Shown here: positions 6,061 through 16,101 of the stretch, in pieces | Position numbering within the stretch: the first letter of the stretch is position 1 | How the letters are laid out: each line of letters begins with the position of its first letter | NCBI GenBank assembly: GCA_002700365.1 | Contig: PADB01000010.1 | Coordinates: forward strand, 1 to 64,000 | From: Kordiimonas sp. | GTDB lineage: Bacteria; Pseudomonadota; Alphaproteobacteria; Sphingomonadales; Emcibacteraceae | DNA: 64,000 nt | Direction of reading: 5' to 3' | Position numbers and translations under genes: made by a program | The notes under the pieces: generated by a model | What the model saw: only the letters and a program-made list of their open reading frames with translations | What the model was told of the DNA's origin: nothing | Databases searched by the model: none

Positions 6061-8733
6061 CTAACCTTTTTTTAAGACCGCCTGCGCAGCCGCCAAACGG
6101 GCGATCGGCACACGATACGGTGAACAGGATACATAATCCAGTCCGACCCGTTCACAAAATTCAATAGAAGATGGATCACCGCCATGTTCACCACAAATAC
6201 CCAGCTTAATATTTGCGCGTGTTTCACGGCCCCGTTCAGCAGCGACCTTTACCAGCTCCCCGACACCATTCTGATCCAATGTGACGAACGGGTCCTGTTC
6301 AAAAATACCATTACGAATATAATCTTCCAGGAAACGGGCACTATCGTCTCGACTGATCCCATAGGTTGTCTGGGTCAAATCATTGGTGCCAAAACTGAAG
6401 AATTCGGCTTCTTTTGCAATTTCACCAGCCTGCAGGGCCGCCCGCGGCAATTCAATCATCGTCCCGACAATATATTCAAGAGCCTGATCTGAATTGGAAA
6501 TAATTTCATCCGCTACAGCACATACCTTCGCTTTCAGTATTTCCAATTCTTTACCCGACCCAACCAGCGGGATCATGATTTCCGGCACAATCGCAACACC
6601 GGTATTTTTCGCTACTGTCAAGGCCGCATCAATAATTGCACGGGCCTGCATTTCATAAATTTCCGGATAAGAAATACCCAAACGACAGCCCCGGTGCCCC
6701 AACATCGGATTGAATTCATGCAATTCATCAACCCGTTGTTTAAGTGCGGTGATATCGATACCTAAAGCTTCTGCTACAGGGGCAAATTCTTCGTCTTTAT
6801 GAGGCATAAATTCATGCAACGGCGGATCCAGAAGGCGCACCGTAACAGGCAGGCCCTGCATGATTGTAAACAGGTCAATAAAGTCCTGACGCTGCATCGG
6901 CAACAGTTTTTCCAATGCGGCACGGCGACCTTTTTCATTTTCTGCCAAAATCATCTGCCGGACGGCAATAATTCGCTCTGCATCAAAGAACATATGCTCT
7001 GTCCGACACAGGCCGATACCCTCAGCACCAAAATCCCGTGCTGTTTGGGCATCCAGCGGTGTTTCTGCATTAGTACGAATTTTCAGCCGGCGCACTTTAT
7101 CAGCCCACCCCATCAGAATGCCGAAGTCACCCGCCAGTTCAGGCTGAACAGTAGGAACTTCACCTACCATCACTTCACCAGTACTCCCATCAATGGTAAT
7201 TCGTTCACCTTTTTTGACAATCCGGCCCATCACTTTCATTTCGCCGGTTTGCATATCAATATGCAATGTACCTGCACCAGACACACAAGGACGTCCCATC
7301 CCCCGGGCCACAACCGCCGCATGCGAAGTCATCCCACCACGACTGGTTAAAATACCCCGGGCAGCGTGCATCCCGTGAATATCTTCCGGGCTGGTTTCAA
7401 TACGCACCAAAATCACGTCTTTACCCAATTTGGCTTCTGCTTCGGCCTCATCGGAATCAAAAACCACATAGCCGCTTGCAGCCCCAGGTGACGCAGGTAA
7501 CCCCTTCGTCAGCACATCACGATGTGCCGCAGGGTCCAATGTTGGGTGCAATAATTGATCCAGTGCTGCCGGATCAACACGCATCAAGGCTTCTTCTTCG
7601 CTAATAACACCTTCTGCGGCCATATCTACGGCAATTTTCAATGCTGCTTTTGCCGTCCGCTTGCCAGAACGGGTTTGTAATATCCAGAGCTTTCCTCTTT
7701 GTACCGTAAATTCGATATCCTGCATATCGCGGTAGTGCGCTTCCAGTTTGCGGAAAACATCAGCCAATTCCTGATAAACCTCTGGAAGGCTTTCTTCCAT
7801 AGAAGGCATGTCAGAACCAGCATCTTCGCGTGATTTAATAGTCAGATTCTGCGGGGTACGAATACCCGCAACCACGTCTTCGCCCTGCGCGTTAATAAGA
7901 TACTCGCCATAGAATTCATTTACCCCCGTCGAAGGATCACGGGTAAAGGCCACACCGGTTGCACTATCATCGCCCATATTACCAAAAACCATGGACTGGA
8001 CGTTCACGGCTGTCCCCCAGCTTTCCGGAATATTATGCAAACGGCGATACACTTTAGCACGTTCAATCTGCCACGAACTAAAGACAGCACCGATTGCCCC
8101 CCATAACTGCTCATGTACATCTTGCGGGAAGGGATGGCCCAGAACCTCAGCGGCTTTAGACTTAAAGCCTTCGACAACGTTCTTCCAGTCATCCGCTGTC
8201 AGTTCCGTATCAAGGGTGTATCCGTTTATTTCTTTGTGTTCTTCCAAAATATCTTCGAACAGATAATGGTCCACACCCAACACAACATCGGAATACATCT
8301 GAATAAAACGACGATAGCTGTCATACGCAAAGCGTTCATCACCGCTTTGTTTCGCCAGCCCTTTTACGGTCACGTCATTCAAACCCAAATTCAGTACCGT
8401 ATCCATCATGCCAGGCATGGACACCCGTGCACCGGAACGCACGGACACCAACAGCGGGTTTTCTGCGCTGCCAAAGTCAGCACCCACCGTCTTTTCGATA
8501 TACGCGACAGCCTCTTGCACTTGGCCGGCCAATTCAGACGGATAAACGTGGTCATTCTCATAAAATGCCGTACAAACTTCAGTGGTAATGGTAAAACCAG
8601 GCGGGACCGGCAACCCTAAGTTAGACATTTCTGCCAGGTTCGCCCCTTTACCCCCCAGCAGGTTTTTCATGGTTGCATCGCCAGCCGCTTTGCCGTCACC
8701 GAATGTGTATACCCATTTGGTCATTCTGTTCAC
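6061..8733 (-). CDS. ppdK: pyruvate, phosphate dikinase
   Basis: 890 residues, full length for the family. It contains an N-terminal ATP-grasp domain ('GGKGANLAEM' at 27-36), the central phosphohistidine domain with GGMTSHAAVVARG (catalytic His471), and a C-terminal TIM-barrel PEP/pyruvate domain with the active-site Cys in 'GICGEHGGDP' near 845. The enzyme converts pyruvate, ATP and phosphate to PEP, AMP and diphosphate, reversibly, in the cytoplasm. MNRMTKW allows two starts three codons apart. It lies 1 base downstream of glyS, in one leftward run glyQ-glyS-ppdK-meaB, an arrangement known from other alphaproteobacteria. Confidence 0.96.
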   Translation of the reverse strand: MNRMTKWVYTFGDGKAAGDATMKNLLGGKGANLAEMSNLGLPVPPGFTITTEVCTAFYENDHVYPSELAGQVQEAVAYIEKTVGADFGSAENPLLVSVRSGARVSMPGMMDTVLNLGLNDVTVKGLAKQSGDERFAYDSYRRFIQMYSDVVLGVDHYLFEDILEEHKEINGYTLDTELTADDWKNVVEGFKSKAAEVLGHPFPQDVHEQLWGAIGAVFSSWQIERAKVYRRLHNIPESWGTAVNVQSMVFGNMGDDSATGVAFTRDPSTGVNEFYGEYLINAQGEDVVAGIRTPQNLTIKSREDAGSDMPSMEESLPEVYQELADVFRKLEAHYRDMQDIEFTVQRGKLWILQTRSGKRTAKAALKIAVDMAAEGVISEEEALMRVDPAALDQLLHPTLDPAAHRDVLTKGLPASPGAASGYVVFDSDEAEAEAKLGKDVILVRIETSPEDIHGMHAARGILTSRGGMTSHAAVVARGMGRPCVSGAGTLHIDMQTGEMKVMGRIVKKGERITIDGSTGEVMVGEVPTVQPELAGDFGILMGWADKVRRLKIRTNAETPLDAQTARDFGAEGIGLCRTEHMFFDAERIIAVRQMILAENEKGRRAALEKLLPMQRQDFIDLFTIMQGLPVTVRLLDPPLHEFMPHKDEEFAPVAEALGIDITALKQRVDELHEFNPMLGHRGCRLGISYPEIYEMQARAIIDAALTVAKNTGVAIVPEIMIPLVGSGKELEILKAKVCAVADEIISNSDQALEYIVGTMIELPRAALQAGEIAKEAEFFSFGTNDLTQTTYGISRDDSARFLEDYIRNGIFEQDPFVTLDQNGVGELVKVAAERGRETRANIKLGICGEHGGDPSSIEFCERVGLDYVSCSPYRVPIARLAAAQAVLKKG

Positions 8734-8734
8734 C

Positions 8735-10891
8735 TTAACCTTCTATGATAGAGAAATCTGCCACTTCATTAAGAGCAGAACGAATCTGTGAAAGAAGTAG
8801 CAATCGATTCTTTCGCAGTTCTCTATCGTCACTATTCACTGTAACCTGTTCAAAAAATGTATCAATCGGCGCCCGTAGAGTAGCAATAGATATCATGGCC
8901 TCTCCAAAAGCTTCGCGGCCAATGGCATCTTTTGCCTCTTCTACTCCAGTAAGCAACCTTTTAAAAAGCTCTTTTTCTTCATCCTGCGCAAGAAGTCCGG
9001 CATCTGCCTGCCCGATATAAGACGTATTATCCTTTTTTTCTTCTATCCGCACGATATTGCTGGCGCGTTTATAACCGGCCAACAAATTCACACCGTCATC
9101 GCTGACGATAAAACTGTTCAACGCGTCAACCCGTGCCAGCAGGCGCACCAGATCATCTTCGTCACCCAAGGCAAATACGGCCGCCACAAGATCATGGCGT
9201 ACACCTTCACCTTTTAAATGCACCTTCAGACGATCCGCAAAGAACGCCAACAACTCCGCAACGACCTTATCGGCCCCTTCCGCATTAGCCTCCCGCAGCT
9301 TTTCTTTTTCTGATGCGGGTAATGTCTGCCCCATTTCCATTTCGACACGGGCCGCCATGCTTTCTGCGCGCTGATCTTTATATTGCTGAAATGCCTCTAA
9401 AAACAACGCCCGCAATGAAAGCCGTAGTTTATTTTCGATAATCAATCGAATAACGCCCAATGCCGCACGGCGTAAAGCAAACGGATCTTTTGAACCGGTA
9501 GGTTTTTCATCAATCGCAAAGAAACCAACCAACGTGTCCAGCTTTTCTGCCATTGCCACAGCAATACTGACCGGCGCAGACGGACATGTGTCCATTGGTC
9601 CTTTGGGTGAATAATGATCTGCAATGGCTTGCGATACAGATGCATCCTCATTTTGGGCATCGGCATAATATTTACCCATCAGCCCTTGCAAATCAGGGAA
9701 TTCACCTACCATCCCCGTAACCAGATCCGCCTTACATAATTGCGCTGCCCGCACCGCAGCTGCCTCATCAGCACCGATCTTTTTGGCAATTACCGCAGCC
9801 AACGCCCTAATGCGTTGAACACGTTCGCCCATATTTCCCAATTCGGCATGAAAAACGATGTCATCCAGTTGCGCAACTCTGTCTTCCAAAAGCTGCTTTT
9901 GATCCTGGTCCCAGAAAAATTTAGTATCCGACAGGCGCGCGCGAAGTACCCGTTCGTTCCCTGCGACAATCTTTCTTCCGTCATCCCCCGTTTTCATGTT
10001 GGACACTGTGATAAAATACGGGGCTAGATTACCCGTCTTGGGATCTTTCAAGGAAAAATATTTCTGATGCGACCGCATTGCAGAAGTCAACGCTTCTTGT
10101 GGAACAGCAAGAAAGTCATCGTCAAAACGCCCTAACAAGGGTACCGGCCATTCGGCCAGCCCAACAACCTCGTTCAGTAGACCTTCGTCATCCACTAACG
10201 CCAGACCCTGGGCAGTGGCCAGTGCACGGGCTTGTTCATCAATCAGGGCCTTACGGGCATCCGCATCCAGCAGCACATAAGCGTTGCTAAGTTTTTCTTT
10301 GTAATCTGCGTAGTTGGCGATTTCCAGCACATCAGGGGCAAGGAAACGGTGACCACGTGTGGTGCGTGAAGATGTCAGGCCGTCAGCCACCTCAAACGGC
10401 ACCACTTCACCATCCAGCAGGCAGAGAACACTATGCAGTGGACGCACCCAACGCAGGCTTTTCGCACCCCATCGCTGTGACTTCGGCCATGGGAAGTTAT
10501 AGATCACCTGTGGCAGCAATTCCGCCAAAACATCAGCCGCCGCCTTACCAGACTTTTCAATCACGGCGTACAAGAATGTGCCTTTTTTCTCTTCACGTTC
10601 TTCAAGATCTTCACGCTTAAGGCCTGTGGACTTCAAGAAACCTTCAATGGCCTTCTCTGGTGCATCCACCCTTGGCCCCCGGCGCTCTTCCTTCAGGTCA
10701 GGCTGCATCAGGTCTAGGCCATCCACCATCAGCACCAGCCGACGTACCGTCACATGGGTTTCAACGGACTCGAAATTCAGACGGGCCTCTTTCAGATCAC
10801 GCGCGACCAAATCCTGTAAATCGCGCGCCGCTTGCGCCTGCATACGGGCGGGAATTTCTTCAGAGAACAGTTCCAGCAGTAACTCAGCCAT
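8735..10891 (-). CDS. glyS: glycyl-tRNA synthetase beta subunit
   Basis: 718 residues, typical of the beta chain of bacterial alpha2-beta2 glycyl-tRNA synthetase, which handles tRNA recognition. It begins [17 protein letters not shown], the family's characteristic start, and has the 'DPFALRRAALGVIRLI' block near residue 470 followed by the HD-like and anticodon-binding regions. It overlaps the end of glyQ by 1 base, so the subunits are translationally coupled. Nothing is odd in its frame. Confidence 0.97.
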   Translation of the reverse strand: MAELLLELFSEEIPARMQAQAARDLQDLVARDLKEARLNFESVETHVTVRRLVLMVDGLDLMQPDLKEERRGPRVDAPEKAIEGFLKSTGLKREDLEEREEKKGTFLYAVIEKSGKAAADVLAELLPQVIYNFPWPKSQRWGAKSLRWVRPLHSVLCLLDGEVVPFEVADGLTSSRTTRGHRFLAPDVLEIANYADYKEKLSNAYVLLDADARKALIDEQARALATAQGLALVDDEGLLNEVVGLAEWPVPLLGRFDDDFLAVPQEALTSAMRSHQKYFSLKDPKTGNLAPYFITVSNMKTGDDGRKIVAGNERVLRARLSDTKFFWDQDQKQLLEDRVAQLDDIVFHAELGNMGERVQRIRALAAVIAKKIGADEAAAVRAAQLCKADLVTGMVGEFPDLQGLMGKYYADAQNEDASVSQAIADHYSPKGPMDTCPSAPVSIAVAMAEKLDTLVGFFAIDEKPTGSKDPFALRRAALGVIRLIIENKLRLSLRALFLEAFQQYKDQRAESMAARVEMEMGQTLPASEKEKLREANAEGADKVVAELLAFFADRLKVHLKGEGVRHDLVAAVFALGDEDDLVRLLARVDALNSFIVSDDGVNLLAGYKRASNIVRIEEKKDNTSYIGQADAGLLAQDEEKELFKRLLTGVEEAKDAIGREAFGEAMISIATLRAPIDTFFEQVTVNSDDRELRKNRLLLLSQIRSALNEVADFSIIEG

Positions 10892-11808
10892 TATTCTGCC
10901 CCCTCACCCATAGATTTGAGATAAGCAGCACAGCATCGCTTGGCCAAATCACGTACCCGGCCGATATAAGCCTGCCGTTCCGTAACGCTGATAACACCAC
11001 GGGCATCCAACAAATTAAAACAATGGCTTGCTTTAATACATTGGTCATAAGCGGGAAGCGGATAATATTTCCCATCCTCTTCACCCTGCGTCAGAATAGC
11101 GTTACATTCCGCCTCCGCATCAGCGAAATGACGAAACAGCATATCTGTATTTGCCAATTCAAAATTATACGCAGAAAATTCCTGTTCATTTTGCAGATAA
11201 ACATCACCGTACCTGACGCCACGACCATTCCAGTCCAGGTCATAGACATTATCCACACCCTGAATATACATCGCCAACCGCTCAAGCCCGTATGTCAGTT
11301 CGCCGGCGACGGGGTGGCAATCAAAGCCTCCCACTTGTTGGAAATAAGTAAACTGGCTGACTTCCATGCCGTCACACCATACTTCCCAACCCAGCCCCCA
11401 GGCCCCCAGTGTCGGGCTTTCCCAATCATCTTCGACGAAGCGGATATCGTGTTCCGATGCGCTGATCCCCAATTCCGCGAGGCTATCCAGATAAAGTTGC
11501 TGAATATTATCCGGGGATGGCTTCAAAATAACTTGAAACTGATAATAATGTTGCAGACGGTTTGGGTTTTCACCATAACGACCGTCCGTTGGGCGGCGGC
11601 TCGGCTGAACATAAGCGACATTCCAGGGTTGTGACCCCAGCGCACGCAATGTGGTCGCCGGGTGAAATGTCCCCGCGCCCATTTCAACATCATAAGGCTG
11701 TAACAACACACAGCCATGCCGTGCCCAATACGCCTGTAATGTCAAAATAAGCTCTTGGAAAGACAGCACATCTGCCTTTTCTTGTGACGTCTTTGACTGA
11801 CTGGTCAT
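10891..11808 (-). CDS. glyQ: glycyl-tRNA synthetase alpha subunit
   Basis: 305 residues, class II aminoacyl-tRNA synthetase catalytic subunit that activates glycine. Signature block '[16 protein letters not shown]' is at about 42-57 and '[20 protein letters not shown]' follows. It is the first gene of the leftward run with glyS, ppdK and meaB. A longer-than-usual N-terminal tail of about 13 residues rich in S, K and T precedes the conserved part, so a start further in is possible. Confidence 0.97.
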   Translation of the reverse strand: MTSQSKTSQEKADVLSFQELILTLQAYWARHGCVLLQPYDVEMGAGTFHPATTLRALGSQPWNVAYVQPSRRPTDGRYGENPNRLQHYYQFQVILKPSPDNIQQLYLDSLAELGISASEHDIRFVEDDWESPTLGAWGLGWEVWCDGMEVSQFTYFQQVGGFDCHPVAGELTYGLERLAMYIQGVDNVYDLDWNGRGVRYGDVYLQNEQEFSAYNFELANTDMLFRHFADAEAECNAILTQGEEDGKYYPLPAYDQCIKASHCFNLLDARGVISVTERQAYIGRVRDLAKRCCAAYLKSMGEGAE

Positions 11809-11920
11809 TTATCCCTAACCGTCTTGCTGCAATATGGCGCGCAAGTTACCCACCTGTTATATATTGGTCAAGGTAAGAATCCTGCGCACCAGGCCTCAAT
11901 TCCCGTGTTTTTTGTCTAGG

Positions 11921-12778
11921 CTACAGGCCAAATTTCATCCACTGCGCTTTTTCGTCCAGTGACTGTATGGCTTCCGCCGCGATTCCGCCCTTCTTACCCT
12001 GCATACCCATAAGATTTCGTAAAAATCCTTTAGGTTCTTCAATAACTTTAAATTTGACCTTTTCACCAAATTTTTCACGCATCACAGTTCGCAACTCGCC
12101 GATTCCATCAATCAATCCGTTTTCGACAGCTTCTTCCCCGGTCCATATGTCCCCGGAAAACAGATTCTCCTCATCACCGGACAGCTTTTCCCCGCGGGCG
12201 TTACGAACTGTTGCTTTAAAATAATCATGTATTTTGATCTGAATTTGTTTCAGACGTTTCACATCTTCTTCTTTTTCCGGCTGAAACGGGTCCAGCAAGG
12301 ATTTTTTACCTCCCGCCGTATGGACCCGCCGGTCCACTCCGATTTTTTCAATGGCTTTATCAAAACCAAATCCGCTGGAAACCACACCGATACTCCCAAC
12401 AATCGATGCTTCATGGGCATAGATTTCTTCCCCTGCCAATGCCAGCATATAGCCTCCAGAAGCCGCTACATCTTCGCAAAAAACATAAATCGGCACGTCC
12501 TTTTCCGCGGCCAGATCCTTTAGCCGCTGCATAATAAGGGCTGACTGCACAGGTGATCCCCCGGGCGAGTTAATGCTGACGGCCACAGCAGACAGTGCCG
12601 ATACATCAAAGGCATCATTAATCAAATCTTCCAATCCAGCCAACGTCAACGATGCCTGCATCCGGCCGGACGCCCCGATCACGCCCTCTAGCGGCAAAAT
12701 CGCCACAACCTTTTTCCCGCCCCATGGTAGGCATTTCGTCATTAACGCTGTAAATTTTCCAATTCCCCAAGACATCAT
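11921..12778 (-). CDS. S49 family serine peptidase (SppA/SohB-like)
   Basis: 285 residues with the crotonase-like fold of signal peptide peptidases. Ser107 in 'VAASGGYM' and Lys159 in 'GGKKSLLDPF' match the Ser-Lys dyad of the short SppA type. There is no clear N-terminal membrane anchor; residues 1-25 are only moderately hydrophobic, so the protein may be cytoplasmic or peripheral, degrading cleaved signal peptides or membrane-protein fragments. It lies 78 bp downstream of the methyltransferase at 12857 and on the same strand. Confidence 0.88.
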   Translation of the reverse strand: MMSWGIGKFTALMTKCLPWGGKKVVAILPLEGVIGASGRMQASLTLAGLEDLINDAFDVSALSAVAVSINSPGGSPVQSALIMQRLKDLAAEKDVPIYVFCEDVAASGGYMLALAGEEIYAHEASIVGSIGVVSSGFGFDKAIEKIGVDRRVHTAGGKKSLLDPFQPEKEEDVKRLKQIQIKIHDYFKATVRNARGEKLSGDEENLFSGDIWTGEEAVENGLIDGIGELRTVMREKFGEKVKFKVIEEPKGFLRNLMGMQGKKGGIAAEAIQSLDEKAQWMKFGL

Positions 12779-12856
12779 TTTTCCTTAAATAATCCACATC
12801 TGTATCTGGCAGCATTCTGCTTCGCTACAATACAGAAACTGCACCCTTAGATTTGG

Positions 12857-13669
12857 TCACTTATTCCGTACACCCTGCTCAGTTCCCCTGCCCTTGTAGG
12901 CAGCTTTTTCTGTCAGGTCCAGCCTCTTCCCATGGCGTAGAACTTCTTCCGCCTCACGCGTATATTTTTGCGGACCTTGATGCAAAACTAATCCCGCAGA
13001 TAAATGTAATGCCCCCCGCCCCCCTTTCCGGGCCTGCACCACTACTCTTTTTGCTGCCTGTCCGGCTGTTGGCCATAACGGAAATATAATAATATCGCCG
13101 GCCTTATCGTCCAGTGCCGACAAAATATCATTTAATCGATCCGCCCGACAGACCATGGTCAAATAGCCCAGCGGACGCGTCATTCGCAGACAATATCTGG
13201 TCCAGTCCCGCAAACTGATATCGCTGTCCATATGTGATATGGCTTTACCCGCCTGTGGCGGCGGGGTCGCGTGCCCCGCAGCCAGATAAGGCGGATTTGA
13301 CAAAACATAATCATAGCTATTAGGGGCCAATGTCCGGGGTGGGGACTTTATATTGCCCTGCGTCACCTGCACATGTGCCGCCAGATTATTCAGGCCTATA
13401 TTGTCCTCAAATAATAGTTTATGTTCTTTCTGTAACTCTATGGAATCTATATTGAAATTATCTACCCCAATACCACGAAGTCGTGTTGCCAAACACAGTG
13501 AGATCCCGCCTGTTCCCCCGCCAATATCCAATATTTTAGCCCCTGCACGGGGGGTTACAGCGGCCGCTAATAAGACCGTGTCAATGCCAATACGATAACC
13601 ATCGCGCGGCTGACGCAAACGCAGCTGGCCACCGAGGAAATCGTCTTCAGTCCAGTCTACTGCGGTCAT
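12857..13669 (-). CDS. NPPY-type methyltransferase, tRNA1(Val) A37 N6 type
   Basis: 270-residue Rossmann-fold methyltransferase. 'DIGGGTGGISL' (48-58) is the SAM loop and NPPY (125-128) is the signature of N6-adenine and N5-glutamine methylation. The start 'FLGGQLRLRQPRDGYRIGIDTVLLAAAV' is typical of the YfiC/TrmN6 family that modifies A37 of tRNA1(Val). The target is inferred from family; the alternative is another adenine or protein substrate. It is divergent from the prenyl synthase gene at 13890, with 220 bp of AT-rich promoter DNA between them. Confidence 0.82.
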   Translation of the reverse strand: MTAVDWTEDDFLGGQLRLRQPRDGYRIGIDTVLLAAAVTPRAGAKILDIGGGTGGISLCLATRLRGIGVDNFNIDSIELQKEHKLLFEDNIGLNNLAAHVQVTQGNIKSPPRTLAPNSYDYVLSNPPYLAAGHATPPPQAGKAISHMDSDISLRDWTRYCLRMTRPLGYLTMVCRADRLNDILSALDDKAGDIIIFPLWPTAGQAAKRVVVQARKGGRGALHLSAGLVLHQGPQKYTREAEEVLRHGKRLDLTEKAAYKGRGTEQGVRNK

Positions 13670-13889
13670 GATATCTATTTCTTCTCATAAGGGGGCCGAT
13701 TGCGGTGACAGAAACATCAAAGAAATTCTCTCCGCTTCATGCTATAGCTTAATTACTTATAGTTTTTTAGTCTAAACTACGCAGAATTTCATTGAACTTT
13801 CTGCCAAGCCGACTATCAATAACGCATACTATATACAGGCAGATTTTGTACATCTGTATCTTTGTAGTCACTTAACCAATGAGGCAGAT

Positions 13890-14936
13890 GTGGGCAACGT
13901 TATCCCGTTTGAAAAGGAAAAATCAGCGCCGGATGGCAGTGCTGAAGAAAATAAAGCTGCAACCGCCCTGGCCCGGCTTACAGAATTGGTTGCAGATGAT
14001 CTGCTCAAAGTTAATCAAACCATCATCCAGAAAATGGACAGTCCCGTTGAACTGATTCCCCAGCTGGCTGGTCATTTGATCGCGTCAGGCGGTAAACGCC
14101 TGCGCCCGATGTTAACATTGGCGGCCACACGCCTCTGTGGTTATGAAGGTAATCGCCATATCCAACTGGCTGCCTGCGTCGAATTCATTCATTCTGCCAC
14201 CTTGCTCCATGACGATGTCGTCGATGAAAGCGATCTGCGCCGCGGTGTAGATACAGCCAACGCTGTCTGGGGCAACAAACCCAGTGTTCTGGTCGGCGAC
14301 TTTCTCTTTAGTCGCTCCTTTGAACTGATGACCGCTGACGGCTCACTAGATATTTTACGTATTTTATCAAAGGCGTCTTCCGTCATCGCTGAAGGTGAAG
14401 TGTTGCAGTTGATGACAGCAAATGACACGGAAACCACAGAAGATTCTTATATGGATGTCATCGCGGCGAAAACCGCGGCCCTTTTTGCCGCCGCTTGTGA
14501 GATCGGGGCTGTCATCGCGGACAGACCACAGGCCGAAGCCGATGCGCTGGAAAGTTACGGCAAAAATTTAGGTATCGTTTTTCAACTCATTGATGATGTT
14601 TTGGACTATTCAGCAGAACAAGGTACATTGGGAAAAAGCGTTGGTGACGATTTCCGCGAAGGCAAAATTACCTTGCCGATCGTGCTGGCCTTCCGCCGTG
14701 GCGACACCACGGAACGCCAATTTTGGCGGCGGACGATGGAAGACCTGGAACAGACCGACACTGACCTTGAACATGCCATGACTCTGCTGGAAAAACATAA
14801 TGCGCTCGCTGACACTGTTGATCGGGCGCGCCATTATGGCAAAATCGCCCGTGACGCATTAGCAATCTTTCCCAAAAGCCCGCTAAAACAGGCATTGGCA
14901 GATATCGTCGATTTTTGTATTGAGCGCGCCTATTAA
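13890..14936 (+). CDS. ispB: long-chain polyprenyl diphosphate synthase
   Basis: 348 residues, trans-isoprenyl diphosphate synthase. The first aspartate-rich motif is DDVVD (108-112) and the second DDVLD (235-239). A short first motif without the two-residue insertion of FPP synthases, with bulky residues kept away just upstream, fits a long-chain enzyme making the octa- to decaprenyl tail of ubiquinone. The start is GTG with GAGG 5 bases upstream; no in-frame ATG lies near. It differs from the FPP synthase at 31983, which would provide its allylic primer. Confidence 0.9.
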   Translation: MGNVIPFEKEKSAPDGSAEENKAATALARLTELVADDLLKVNQTIIQKMDSPVELIPQLAGHLIASGGKRLRPMLTLAATRLCGYEGNRHIQLAACVEFIHSATLLHDDVVDESDLRRGVDTANAVWGNKPSVLVGDFLFSRSFELMTADGSLDILRILSKASSVIAEGEVLQLMTANDTETTEDSYMDVIAAKTAALFAAACEIGAVIADRPQAEADALESYGKNLGIVFQLIDDVLDYSAEQGTLGKSVGDDFREGKITLPIVLAFRRGDTTERQFWRRTMEDLEQTDTDLEHAMTLLEKHNALADTVDRARHYGKIARDALAIFPKSPLKQALADIVDFCIERAY

Positions 14937-15065
14937 GCACATCTGACTGTGGTTGCCCTCTTGATCTGTAAAAGCTACACTTCATGTCATTATGGCATTT
15001 ACGTCTCTGATGTCACATGTGTACAGTGATAGATCGACACCCATCAGACAGGCCTTGTTGCTGAC

Positions 15066-15971
15066 ATGACTGGCATTCCTTTTAAAACAGAGTTTGACCC
15101 CCATTATGGCGACCCTATTCCCTTGTCTGCGCGTATTCGCCGTATCGTCGCCGATAATGCGTCTCCCTTCACCCATTGGGGTACCAACAGCTTTATCATT
15201 GGTCACGGAACAGTCGCTCTTATTGATCCTGGCCCTGCCATTCCCTCACATATACAGGCCATCAAGGATGCCATTGCTGGTGAGGCGGTCTCCCACATTC
15301 TGCTGACCCATAATCACCGCGATCATTCCCCGGCGGCCCATCCTTTAAGTGTTGTGACCGGAGCCCCCACCTATGCCTACGACATATCAGACCAACAATA
15401 TGACGCCTCACGGTCTGAAGAAGGACTGGACAAGCATTTCAAACCCGACCACCTGTTGCACCACGGCGATGTTCTTTCCGGGCCGGACTGGACCATAGAA
15501 GTGCTGCACACCCCCGGTCACCTGTCCAATCACCTGTGCTTTGCCCTGCAAGAGGAAAAGGCCGTCTTTACCGGTGACCATGTCATGGGCTGGTCCACCA
15601 GTGTGGTCTCCCCGCCTGATGGCAATATGAAAGACTATCTCGACAGTCTGCGCCTGCTGAAGGCCCGTGATGACAAAGTCTATTTCCCTGCCCATGGCCC
15701 GCGCATCGATAAACCGCAGGCTTATGTGCGTGCCATGCTGGGCCACCGCCGTGCCAGGGAAAATCAGATTTTGCAATGCGTTGCCGCCGGCACCCACACT
15801 ATCCCTCAAATGGTGAATATGATGTATGCAGATGTGGCCCCACATCTACACCCCGCAGCACAACGATCCGTTTACGCCCATATCCTGCATATGGTTGAAA
15901 CAGGCCGCCTGGCCTGTGATGGCGAGCCCGATATCGCCCAGCACTACACCCTTCCCGAACAGACCCGGTAA
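15066..15971 (+). CDS. metallo-beta-lactamase-fold hydrolase
   Basis: 301 residues. The metal site THNHRDH is at 81-87, a second ligand region is 'TPGHLSNHLCF' and a third 'GDHVMGW', with a further 'PAHGP' motif. A C-terminal winged-helix-like segment (from about 240) resembles the LACTB2/glyoxalase-II-like group, some of which are RNases and some thioester hydrolases. Cytoplasmic; substrate unknown. It lies 130 bp after the prenyl synthase and 130 bp before the polymerase gene, on the same strand. Confidence 0.85.
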   Translation: MTGIPFKTEFDPHYGDPIPLSARIRRIVADNASPFTHWGTNSFIIGHGTVALIDPGPAIPSHIQAIKDAIAGEAVSHILLTHNHRDHSPAAHPLSVVTGAPTYAYDISDQQYDASRSEEGLDKHFKPDHLLHHGDVLSGPDWTIEVLHTPGHLSNHLCFALQEEKAVFTGDHVMGWSTSVVSPPDGNMKDYLDSLRLLKARDDKVYFPAHGPRIDKPQAYVRAMLGHRRARENQILQCVAAGTHTIPQMVNMMYADVAPHLHPAAQRSVYAHILHMVETGRLACDGEPDIAQHYTLPEQTR

Positions 15972-16101
15972 TTAGTTCCTGCGACCCACACGCGTGCAGA
16001 AACACAGCACCCTTCTATCTTCACTTTTTATTTGTTCTTGTTTTGTTCTTATTTGCCTGATATCATCATTGCCCTTTCCCTTTCATGGTCACGGGCGCAT
16101 T

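Noticed and set aside
6799-7350. 183-codon plus-strand frame
   Set aside because: Antisense shadow of ppdK with biased composition and no start context.
9740-10027. 95-codon plus-strand frame
   Set aside because: Antisense shadow within glyS.
10660-11634. 324-codon plus-strand frame
   Set aside because: Antisense to glyS and glyQ, both of which are certain; long only because of codon bias.
15994-16101. 36-codon upstream extension of the Y-family polymerase
   Set aside because: Hydrophobic and not family-like; the polymerase fold starts just after the ATG at 16102. A signal sequence on a DNA polymerase makes no sense.
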